NCBI GenBank assembly: GCA_024275815.1
Contig: JAJRYI010000421.1
Coordinates: 1-6,281 of the forward strand
Source: Actinomycetes bacterium
GTDB lineage: Bacteria; Actinomycetota; Acidimicrobiia; Spongiisociales; UBA5794
Reading direction: 5' to 3'
Length of the DNA: 6,281 nucleotides
Of this stretch, positions 1 through 5,964 are shown piece by piece. Made by a program: the position numbers and the translations under genes. Numbering within the stretch: the first letter of the stretch is position 1; each line of letters starts with the position of its first letter. A model generated the notes under the pieces. It saw nothing but the letters and a program-made list of their open reading frames with translations, searched no databases and was not told the DNA's origin.

Positions 1-2
1 AG

Positions 3-785
3 CAGGGCAGAACAGTTGCGATGACGGGTGACGGAGTCAACGACGTCCTTGCATTGAAGCAGGCCGACATGGGCATCGCCATGGGCTCGGGGTCGGGTGC
101 CACGCGTGCAGTTGCCCAGCTGGTCCTGCTCGATGACCGATTCGCGTCGTTGCCTCACGTCGTTGCAGAAGGCCGACGAGTCGTCGCGAACATGGAAAGA
201 GTTGCATCGCTCTTCCTGACGAAGACCGTCTATGCGACGTTCCTTGCCGTGCTGATCGGCTTCGTCGGCCTGGTCTTCCCGTTCCTTCCGAGGCACATGA
301 CGCTCGTTGGTGCACTGACCATCGGGATCCCGGCGTTCGTCCTGTCGTTCGAGAAGCACGCGAGGCCGATCAGGCCCGGGTTCCTGATGCGGGTTCTGGC
401 CTTTGCCGTCCCGGCAGGACTCGTGTCCGGGCTCTTCCTGTTCGTCATGTATGGGATCTCCCGAATCGACCGATTCGGGTTCACACTCGACCAGTCGCGT
501 ACGGCTGCCACGACGTTGATGATCGTCCTGGGACTCATCGTGGTGCACCAACTCGTTCGACCACCTTCGATCGGTCACCGGATCCTGATCGGGATTCTCT
601 TTGCCGGGTACCTCGTTGTGCTCGCACTCCCACTCGGACGACGGATCTTCGAGCTCTCTCTCCCCGGGCCGTACGCAGGAGTGGTCATCGCGATCGTCGC
701 AGCCGTTGCTGCCATCATCATGAAGGTGCTGCTCTACTACAGCACGAGAGCAGTGAATCGACGGCTCGAAACAGTGGCCCGGTGA
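3..785 (+). CDS. ctpE: Cation-transporting P-type ATPase, CtpE family (C-terminal part; 5' end outside window)
   Basis: This is the last 260 residues of a P-type ATPase, a membrane pump that couples ATP hydrolysis to cation transport. Reading begins in frame at base 3 (QGRTVA...), so the first ATG at 21 is internal and not the true start. The hinge motif MTGDGVNDVLALKQADMGIA, near residues 7-26 of the visible part, is the conserved end of the P domain, with the Mg-binding Asp pair in GDGVND. It is followed by the family-typical AMGSGSGATRAVAQLVLLDD, and then by about six hydrophobic segments that form the C-terminal membrane domain. The stretches LFLTKTVYATFLAVLIGF and LTIGIPAFVLSF match, from memory, mycobacterial CtpE, which is linked to calcium uptake; the ion specificity here is inferred. 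The missing N-terminus should hold the actuator domain and the DKTGT phosphorylation site. The stop TGA is at 783-785, and the next gene starts 37 bp on in the same direction. Confidence 0.9.
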   Translation, partial: QGRTVAMTGDGVNDVLALKQADMGIAMGSGSGATRAVAQLVLLDDRFASLPHVVAEGRRVVANMERVASLFLTKTVYATFLAVLIGFVGLVFPFLPRHMTLVGALTIGIPAFVLSFEKHARPIRPGFLMRVLAFAVPAGLVSGLFLFVMYGISRIDRFGFTLDQSRTAATTLMIVLGLIVVHQLVRPPSIGHRILIGILFAGYLVVLALPLGRRIFELSLPGPYAGVVIAIVAAVAAIIMKVLLYYSTRAVNRRLETVAR

Positions 786-790
786 GCGTG

Positions 791-796
791 TAGCGT
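791..796 (+). promoter_or_regulatory. Candidate -10 element (TAGCGT) before the acyltransferase gene
   Basis: The hexamer TAGCGT fits the actinobacterial TANNNT pattern and sits in the context CGTGTAGCGT. It resembles CGTGTATCGT found before the small gene at 4021. It would give a start about 20 bases upstream of the TTG codon. I see no clear -35 element, since the upstream sequence is ATPase coding sequence. Read-through from the ATPase gene is an equally good explanation for expression. Confidence 0.25.
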
Positions 797-805
797 ATGA
801 GCCGC

Positions 806-816
806 GAAGAAGAGAG
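806..816 (+). promoter_or_regulatory. Purine-rich ribosome binding site deciding the TTG start
   Basis: GAAGAAGAGAG is a run of purines ending 6 bases before TTG 823. It is a weak match to AGGAGG, but it is the only candidate near the beginning of the acyltransferase frame, where no ATG or GTG lies close by. It supports TTG as the start codon. Confidence 0.4.
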
Positions 817-822
817 ACGCGG

Positions 823-2136
823 TTGAGGCGCTCGGACAGGATCATCAAGAAGCTCGTATGGTGGGCGATCGCGACGCTCTACCACCGCGTCGAGGTTCGT
901 CAGGCTCCGGATCTGACCGCGAGCGGTCCACAGCTCGCGAACTCGAGTCACTTCGGGGGGTTCACGGATCCGCTGATCCTCATCTACGCCATGGACAGGG
1001 TCCCCAGATTCATCGCTCGGGACGTGATATGGAAGTATCCGGGCGCCCGAGGGATCATGAAGTGGGTCGGGGCGATCCCCGTTCACAAACCTGAAGATGG
1101 CGGCAAGTCCTCGAACGACCAGATGTTCTCCTCGACCTACAAAGCGCTGCACGAAGGCGAGCTGGTGACGATCTTCCCCGAGGGGATCACCGTCGACGAT
1201 CCATCGATCGCCGAGATCAAGACAGGGTCGGCAAGGATCGTTCTCGGAGCGCGAGCCGACGGTGTCTCGGGGATCCGGCTGATCAGTGCAGGTATCCACT
1301 ACCAGAACAAGGCGGCGTTGCGTTCGGACGTCTTCGTCGACATCTCCGGAGATCTCGATCTCGACCAGTTCGTCAGGGACAACGTGGAACCGGGCGAACC
1401 TGAAGACGCGTCGAACAGACGACTCGTGCGCGTCCTCACCGATGAGATGGAGGCCCGGCTCCGCCATGCAGCCCCCGATTTCGAGGACTGGGTGACGGCA
1501 CACTCCCTGGCATCCGCTGCCGAGATCGCCCTCCGAGACCCCAACGGTGGTGACGCCGACGTCGGTCACGGAGACCGGGAGAGACTTGCTCGACTGATCG
1601 ACGACGGCTCCGACGAGAGTCGTCGAGAAGTGATCGATGTGATGGAGATATACCAGGACGATCTCGATGCGATGGGTTTCAGCGACAGGATGCTCGTCTC
1701 GGGTCTGAGTACGCCGTCGAAGTTCATCGGCTACGTCGTACGCACTCTGATCATCGGCCTGATCCTGCTCCCCTTCGCACTTGCCGGAGCGATCGTCAAC
1801 GCGATCCCGATGGCGCTGGTGTGGCTCATCGGTCGACTCAAGGTCGCCGACGCCGTGATGGCGACGATCAAACCACTCGGTGCGCTCTTGGTGTTCCTCA
1901 TCATGTGGAGCGTCTGGGTGTGGGCAGGTGCGAGAACAGCGGGGGTCGAGGGGGCATCAGCGGTGCTGTTGCTCTTACCCCTGCTGCTGTACGCGTTGAT
2001 CGCGATCTTCGAGCGGGGCATCCTGCTCGCACGTGCGGTACGAGGCTTCACCCGATCGCGATCACTCCATGACGTGTATGGACAGATCCGCCAACATCGT
2101 GAAGCCGTCGTCGATGCGGTCACCAGGGCGGTGTGA
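823..2136 (+). CDS. Membrane-anchored glycerolipid acyltransferase (PlsC/LPLAT superfamily)
   Basis: The 437-aa product probably transfers a fatty acyl chain to glycerol-3-phosphate or lysophosphatidate at the inner face of the membrane, in phospholipid synthesis. The four LPLAT blocks appear in order: SSHFGGFTDPL (catalytic His43 and Asp49), GAIPVHKPEDGG (83-94), IFPEGITVDD (117-126, with FPEG) and IRLISAGIHY (151-160). His and Asp are five residues apart, unlike the usual HX4D of PlsC. To my knowledge that spacing occurs in the Gat1/Gpt2-like branch, whose motif resembles HPNxxxD. Residues 165-300 form a charged region, and two or three hydrophobic segments follow (about 305-337, 350-370, 378-403). 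This C-terminal membrane part makes the protein longer than the roughly 240-aa PlsC. The start is TTG, chosen because the frame has no nearby ATG or GTG and a purine run precedes it. The exact substrate is not visible. The stop lies 1 bp from the stop of the opposing hydrolase gene. Confidence 0.85.
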   Translation: MRRSDRIIKKLVWWAIATLYHRVEVRQAPDLTASGPQLANSSHFGGFTDPLILIYAMDRVPRFIARDVIWKYPGARGIMKWVGAIPVHKPEDGGKSSNDQMFSSTYKALHEGELVTIFPEGITVDDPSIAEIKTGSARIVLGARADGVSGIRLISAGIHYQNKAALRSDVFVDISGDLDLDQFVRDNVEPGEPEDASNRRLVRVLTDEMEARLRHAAPDFEDWVTAHSLASAAEIALRDPNGGDADVGHGDRERLARLIDDGSDESRREVIDVMEIYQDDLDAMGFSDRMLVSGLSTPSKFIGYVVRTLIIGLILLPFALAGAIVNAIPMALVWLIGRLKVADAVMATIKPLGALLVFLIMWSVWVWAGARTAGVEGASAVLLLLPLLLYALIAIFERGILLARAVRGFTRSRSLHDVYGQIRQHREAVVDAVTRAV

Positions 2137-2140
2137 GTCA
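2134..2140. other. Tail-to-tail gene junction, stops 1 bp apart in the palindrome TGAGTCA
   Basis: The TGA of the acyltransferase (2134-2136) and the TGA of the hydrolase (read as TCA, 2138-2140) are separated only by G2137. There is no room for an intergenic terminator. A short inverted repeat, CACC (2121-2124) with GGTG (2130-2133), lies just inside the acyltransferase gene, but it has no T-run and I do not call it a terminator. Transcripts from both sides must therefore overlap, or end by a factor-dependent mechanism. Confidence 0.85.
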
Positions 2141-3907
2141 GTGTGTCGTCGGGATGGTTCCAGCGGATATGGCCTCCGCCCGGCGCACCTCGCTGTCGCG
2201 AAGGCGCTTCTCGATGCGGGCCATCTGCTCGTCTGACACGTCGGTGAACCCGTAGGCCGCAGCGACGAACCGTGCAAGGTCTGCCCGGTAGTCATGTCCC
2301 GTCGACTTGAACTCGCCGGGGACGACCGTTGCGGCGTTCTTGGTGTCTATGAGACCCTGAAAGAACGCTACTGCGGGTAGCCACCGCTGATAGGGGTTGG
2401 TTCCTCTGCCTCGATCTGTCGCCTGCAGCCATTCAGGCATGCGGTACGCCATCGATGGGGCGAACTTCGTCACCGGATCGTTGTCGTGGTTGAGGAACGT
2501 CACCGGTGGGCGACCCGAACCGACCCGGGACTCGAACTGCTCGAAACGGTCGAAAACAGGAACACCACCATCGACGGTGAGCCGATCGAAGAGTGCAGAC
2601 CCGTACGGTGTACCGACCCAGAGAGCTGCGTCGACGATCAGGCGGTCCGGGCTCGAGACAGCATCGACACCCATCTGGGATGTCAACGCGCCGAGGCTCT
2701 CTCCGTACGCGACGAGCTGGATGGAGCGGTCGAGACGGTCTATCTCTTCACGGAGTCTTCGGAGAAGGTGGCTGTAGAGGGATGCTGCACGCGGGACACG
2801 CGAGATGGACAGCATCGAAGGTAAGCCTCCGTACTGGATCGCGACTGTTGCGACGTCACCGCGTGCCAGCAACTCGGCTGCCTCGATGGTGATGTAGTTG
2901 ACGTAGCCGGTGCCTGCCGGTGATGCTGCAATGATCGTCGAGCGGTCGAAGCCACCCGCCCTGCGTAGTTCGTGGACCGCGAGTTCGACGAGATCGTCAT
3001 CCGTCGCGCCCGACGCCATCCCGACATACGCTCGAACCGGTTCTGCCTTTGCAGTAGTACCGGTGACGTCCTCGATGATCTCGGTGCTGGTCACCTCTGA
3101 CACGAGGCGTCGTCCCTGGAGTCCGAGTGTTGCGAACGGGATGAGGCTGAACGTGCTCCCAGAGACCGTCGACGACGATGGAGGCTCCGCGTAGTGGACC
3201 TCCGTCCGGGCGTTCCCTGCTTCGATGCCCGTGATGACCTTCCCAGCGCCGATCCTGCCTGCAGCAGCGATGCCGGCGATCGTCGCCGTGCCTCCTGCGA
3301 GTCCTACCAACGCTCCCACCGCCCGGGAACGAACGGCGCGGCGGGGGAGTGCTGCACCCAGGAAGATCAACCCACCGAGTCCTGCAACCGCGGTGTTCGC
3401 ACCGGCAGCAACACCGATCGCCTTTCCGATGTAGGCAGCGGTCGGTGCGTCGGTTCTCCGGTCGAGGGCTGCCTGGAGGTCCATGGCGCTCGCGACACCA
3501 ACGGCGGCGAAGGTCGCGCGTCTCGACGCGTCTGCATGTGAACCCGTCGACAGGCCTGCAACCGCCATCGCCCCGACGAGTTCGCCACCCGTTTCGGCCC
3601 AAGCCCCAGCAGGCGAGTGCTGCATCTCGGTGGGGTTGGCCCGTGATCGCGCCACCTGCGCGGATCGGACACCGGTCGCTGCGAGCCCTGCGAATCGCAA
3701 CACCGGCGAGGCCGCAAGCAGAGGTACGGCCCCGATGGTCCTGCTGATCGCCGAGCCGGTGAGGAATCCGGTGAGGAAGCTGCCCCCCGCGATGAGTCCC
3801 TGATCGATGGCCGAGCGTGGCATCAGGCTCGGCTCGAACGACTTGATGGCGAAGCGAAGACCTGTGACGGTGCCCGCGATGAGCGATGAGCGCTTTCGAT
3901 ACGCCAT
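2138..3907 (-). CDS. Alpha/beta-hydrolase family membrane protein (Abhydrolase_9 type)
   Basis: The 589-aa product has the layout of the Abhydrolase_9 family: an N-terminal Gly/Ala-rich membrane region followed by a catalytic domain. The first part, with FEPSLMPRSAIDQGLIAGGS at about 24-43, matches the family's N-terminal module. Hydrophobic stretches lie near 36-80, 105-120, 158-187 and 196-220. The hydrolase domain starts near VRAYVGMASG (291). A likely triad is visible: Ser404 in the nucleophile elbow YGESLGA, Asp477 in NHDNDPVTKF and His538 in STGHDYR. The family is presumed to act as lipase or esterase on envelope lipids; the substrate is unknown. The start at 3907 (MAYRKRSS) has GAGG and GGCGG upstream. 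An extension to 3991 would add 28 Arg/Ser-rich residues and cross the inverted repeat at 3944-3956, so I reject it. The gene converges on the acyltransferase and diverges from the 118-aa gene. Confidence 0.83.
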   Translation of the reverse strand: MAYRKRSSLIAGTVTGLRFAIKSFEPSLMPRSAIDQGLIAGGSFLTGFLTGSAISRTIGAVPLLAASPVLRFAGLAATGVRSAQVARSRANPTEMQHSPAGAWAETGGELVGAMAVAGLSTGSHADASRRATFAAVGVASAMDLQAALDRRTDAPTAAYIGKAIGVAAGANTAVAGLGGLIFLGAALPRRAVRSRAVGALVGLAGGTATIAGIAAAGRIGAGKVITGIEAGNARTEVHYAEPPSSSTVSGSTFSLIPFATLGLQGRRLVSEVTSTEIIEDVTGTTAKAEPVRAYVGMASGATDDDLVELAVHELRRAGGFDRSTIIAASPAGTGYVNYITIEAAELLARGDVATVAIQYGGLPSMLSISRVPRAASLYSHLLRRLREEIDRLDRSIQLVAYGESLGALTSQMGVDAVSSPDRLIVDAALWVGTPYGSALFDRLTVDGGVPVFDRFEQFESRVGSGRPPVTFLNHDNDPVTKFAPSMAYRMPEWLQATDRGRGTNPYQRWLPAVAFFQGLIDTKNAATVVPGEFKSTGHDYRADLARFVAAAYGFTDVSDEQMARIEKRLRDSEVRRAEAISAGTIPTTH

Positions 3908-3917
3908 GAAGTGTCCG

Positions 3918-3921
3918 CCTC
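3918..3921 (-). promoter_or_regulatory. Ribosome binding site (GAGG) supporting the hydrolase start
   Basis: On the minus strand the sequence is CAACGAGGCGGACACTTC followed by ATG. GAGG lies 10 bases before the start, with GGCGG overlapping and nearer. This favours the ATG at 3907 over the upstream in-frame ATG at 3991. Confidence 0.45.
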
Positions 3922-3929
3922 GTTGGGAT

Positions 3930-3956
3930 CTAGGTCGATGAGGACTAGACACTAGT
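3930..3956. promoter_or_regulatory. CTAG cluster with inverted repeat ACTAG-ACA-CTAGT; possible operator
   Basis: The divergent gap between the hydrolase and the 118-aa gene holds a perfect inverted repeat, ACTAG (3944-3948) and CTAGT (3952-3956) with a 3-base centre. A third CTAG lies at 3930-3933. By eye I find no other CTAG in the whole window. The site lies 23-49 bases upstream of the hydrolase ATG, where a repressor could overlap that promoter. On the minus strand TAGTGT (3955 down to 3950) fits TANNNT, so part of the repeat may instead be the hydrolase -10 element. Regulator binding is inferred from symmetry and position only. Confidence 0.35.
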
Positions 3957-3998
3957 GCGCTATCAGATCTGGCTCTTTCGCGGCTCTGCACCGACGTG

Positions 3999-4004
3999 TA
4001 TCGT
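3999..4004 (+). promoter_or_regulatory. Candidate -10 element (TATCGT) before the 118-aa gene
   Basis: TATCGT in the context CGTGTATCGT fits TANNNT and nearly repeats the CGTGTAGCGT before the acyltransferase. The start site would fall near 4010, close to the Shine-Dalgarno sequence, giving an unusually short leader. That weakens the call, and the -35 region (around 3976-3981, TTTCGC) is poor. Confidence 0.25.
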
Positions 4005-4010
4005 ACGGGC

Positions 4011-4016
4011 AGGAGG
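4011..4016 (+). promoter_or_regulatory. Strong Shine-Dalgarno AGGAGG for the 118-aa gene
   Basis: AGGAGG is a perfect anti-SD complement, 4 bases before ATG 4021. It fixes the start of the small gene and is the best ribosome binding site in the window, which argues that this unrecognised gene is really translated. Confidence 0.75.
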
Positions 4017-4020
4017 CATC

Positions 4021-4377
4021 ATGTCGCGAGCCGACAAGAAGATCACGCCGGGGCGGTTGGATGGGCCTACAGCCCCATCGCGTGGCCGTTCATGGTCCAA
4101 GTACGGGCGTATCGAGACCGTTGATGCCCCCGACCGTGGCACCACCGAGGTGATCGTGGACCTCTCCGGCAACGTTGGCGTGGATGGAGAACCTACCGCC
4201 GTGTCCTCGAAGTACGTGGAGCGTTCCTTCGGGGCGCAGCTTCCGCCGTTGCCCGAAGATGAAGACGATGGAGAAGCTGAACCCGCTGTCGTGACCGAGT
4301 GGGTATCACAGCGTTCGATCGACGGTCGAACGTATCAGCGTCACGACGAGCTCGTGACGAGCGTCGTGGAACCCTGA
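4021..4377 (+). CDS. Small hydrophilic protein of unknown function (118 aa)
   Basis: I do not recognise a family. The ATG at 4021 is chosen because a perfect AGGAGG precedes it; the open frame continues upstream to 3955 but without a site. The protein starts basic (MSRADKKITPGR, then a Ser/Arg/Lys stretch to about residue 30). A Val/Ile-containing middle follows (TTEVIVDLSGNVGVDG, about 41-56), which could form a short beta structure. Next comes an acidic Pro/Glu/Asp stretch (LPPLPEDEDDGEAEP, about 74-88), and the C-terminus contains TEWVSQRSIDGRTYQRHDEL. It has no signal peptide, membrane segment or cysteine, so it is probably cytosolic and partly disordered. It is transcribed away from the hydrolase, with which it shares a 113-bp promoter region, and it ends 21 bp from the opposing LCP gene. 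Shared regulation with the hydrolase is possible but not shown. Confidence 0.75.
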   Translation: MSRADKKITPGRLDGPTAPSRGRSWSKYGRIETVDAPDRGTTEVIVDLSGNVGVDGEPTAVSSKYVERSFGAQLPPLPEDEDDGEAEPAVVTEWVSQRSIDGRTYQRHDELVTSVVEP

Positions 4378-4386
4378 GAGCAGAGC

Positions 4387-4398
4387 TACTCGTACTCG
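4387..4398. repeat. Short tandem repeat TACTCG x2 in the convergent gap
   Basis: The 21-bp gap between the stops of the 118-aa gene and the LCP gene contains TACTCGTACTCG. An inverted repeat GGCGC (4402-4406) / GCGCC (4415-4419) lies just inside the LCP 3' end. In the LCP direction it is not followed by a T-run, so a terminator is not supported. Confidence 0.4.
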
Positions 4399-5883
4399 TT
4401 AGGCGCCTTCAGGTGCGCCACAGACATCGTCGAGTTTCTCGAGTCCAAGTTCGGTGACTGCGCGCTGGGGGTCGTTGATCACGAGTTGGACGTGTTCGCG
4501 TACGAGGTCGATGTTGGCCACGCGTCCCGGCTTGCCATCGTCGCGGAACTTGAGGTGGTACTCAGGCGGGATGAACCGTACCGATACGACGTTCGCGAGG
4601 TCGACCTTGGGGAGAAGTTCGACGAGTGCCGGGAGCGTGTCGATGGGGATGTCGGTGATCATCGTTTCCTTGATCACGTCGGCGAGTGAGCCGAAGTTGG
4701 CGAGTAGCGATATGGGGTCCGCCTGCTGCATCATGGCCTCGATGACACACCGCTGGCGGTTCATGCGGAAGTAGTCGCTGTCCTGGTTGCGTGAGCGCGA
4801 GTAGGCGAGTGCGAGGTGGCCATCGAACTTCTGCCAACCCGGTTGGATATCGATGCGCTCGTAGGAGGTCCCATCCTCGTTCGGGTACTTCTCGTCGATC
4901 ACGGCCGAGGGCACGTAGATCTCGACCCCCCCGAGTGCATCGACGATGTCGACGAAGCCGTCGAGGTTCACCATGGCGTAGTAGTCGATCGGGATCCCGA
5001 GGAACTCGGAGATGACGCCCTTTACTGCGTTCTCCGATGGTGTCCCCGGGCCGGGGAATGCGTCGGGGTAGCGTTCTCCCGCCACCCACAACTCGTTGAT
5101 GAGTTCCGGGTAACAGTCACAGTCCCACACACCCATGCCATCGGGAAGAGGGGCCTGTGTCCAGTTGCGCGGCACAGAGAACATGGCGGTCTCGCCGGTC
5201 GAAGGGTCTATGGAAACGGTGATCATCGTGTCGGTTCGGATCCCGGTGCGCCCTTCTCCGAAGTCGCCACCGATCAGCAGAATGTTGAGCCGATCGGTGC
5301 CGTTCCATGGGGCTTCGCCGGCGGCAAGGACCGTCGTGGACGTGCTGGCCGGGGGTATCGTCGTCACGGTCGCACCGGTCGCGTCGGTGCTCGGTGGTGA
5401 GGCGTCGGTGGTGGTCGTTGTGTCGGATGCAGCCGCTGGGGTCGTGTTGCCCCCAAAGACGGTCTGGATCAGGTCGTACTGGACGACGTCGAAGTAGCCG
5501 AACACGATGTGGGGGGTCACGAGCATGACTGCCAGGACGGTGGCGCCGCCGAGTAGCACAGCGGTGGTCGGCTTGACGTTCGCCGACTGATTGCCCTTGG
5601 CGGATCGATAGGCGTCATCTGCCGCCCACACCCGGTAGCCGAGAAGGATCAGGTTCCCGATCATCATCCATGCCAGGGAGGTCGGGCGGATCCAAGCAGT
5701 GAGGACGGCGACCTTGTCCCTGAAGAGGAAAGCGAGCACAGCGAGGATGACCACGTCGATCAGGAGGAGGAGGCGGCCCCGGTGAGCGTCCTCTGCAACG
5801 AAGTGCCCGGCACCCGGGACGAGCGCCGACAAGCCCGCGGCGACGAACGGTTTCATTGTCGAAGTGGATTGGGAGGACGCCAT
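4399..5883 (-). CDS. LCP family (LytR-CpsA-Psr) glycopolymer transferase with polytopic N-terminus
   Basis: LCP enzymes attach undecaprenyl-linked glycopolymers to peptidoglycan outside the membrane. Taking Met at 5883, the product is 494 aa. Hydrophobic segments lie near 11-30 (with the VPGAGHF motif), 38-54, 68-85 and 107-130. A Thr/Ser/Pro/Ala linker runs over 147-187, and the LCP domain spans about 197-470. Family residues are visible: LLIGGD (202-207), RTDTM (216-220, Arg216 and Asp218), SVPRN (236-240, Arg239), YYAMVNLDGF and YSRSRNQDSDYFRMNRQR (Arg362, Arg364, Arg373, Arg376). There is no C-terminal LytR_C domain. DCDC (254-257) places two cysteines in the exported domain. Alternative starts are Met at 5910 (MRPPST) and at 5856 (MKPFV); none has a good ribosome site. 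The frame open to 6129 overlaps the divergent flippase-like gene and is rejected. The neighbouring flippase-like gene fits a role in glycan export and attachment. Confidence 0.9.
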   Translation of the reverse strand: MASSQSTSTMKPFVAAGLSALVPGAGHFVAEDAHRGRLLLLIDVVILAVLAFLFRDKVAVLTAWIRPTSLAWMMIGNLILLGYRVWAADDAYRSAKGNQSANVKPTTAVLLGGATVLAVMLVTPHIVFGYFDVVQYDLIQTVFGGNTTPAAASDTTTTTDASPPSTDATGATVTTIPPASTSTTVLAAGEAPWNGTDRLNILLIGGDFGEGRTGIRTDTMITVSIDPSTGETAMFSVPRNWTQAPLPDGMGVWDCDCYPELINELWVAGERYPDAFPGPGTPSENAVKGVISEFLGIPIDYYAMVNLDGFVDIVDALGGVEIYVPSAVIDEKYPNEDGTSYERIDIQPGWQKFDGHLALAYSRSRNQDSDYFRMNRQRCVIEAMMQQADPISLLANFGSLADVIKETMITDIPIDTLPALVELLPKVDLANVVSVRFIPPEYHLKFRDDGKPGRVANIDLVREHVQLVINDPQRAVTELGLEKLDDVCGAPEGA

Positions 5884-5964
5884 CGCGGCAATGGTAGATG
5901 GAGGCCTCATGTAGTAGTCGCGATAGCGGCGGGGCAAGGTCGGTGGGTCGGAAATGAGGACGGG

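Noticed and set aside
718..1569. Long antisense open frame (283 codons) over the acyltransferase start
   Set aside because: It lies wholly across from clear ATPase and acyltransferase coding sequence whose motifs are intact. Its translation shows no recognisable domain, and long antisense frames are common in GC-rich genes.
2997..3602. Minus-strand frame of 201 codons inside the hydrolase gene
   Set aside because: It is a shifted-frame shadow of the hydrolase, extremely rich in Arg and Gly, which is typical of out-of-frame GC-rich reading.
3908..3991. 28-residue N-terminal extension of the hydrolase
   Set aside because: The added residues are Arg/Ser-rich, the stretch contains the CTAG inverted repeat, and the ATG at 3907 has a ribosome site.
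4402..4419. Hairpin GGCGC/GCGCC as a terminator at the LCP 3' end
   Set aside because: The stem is only 5 bp, sits inside the coding sequence and is not followed by a T-run in either direction.
4816..5400. Plus-strand frame of 194 codons opposite the LCP gene
   Set aside because: It runs opposite the conserved LCP domain, has no ribosome site and shows no family pattern.
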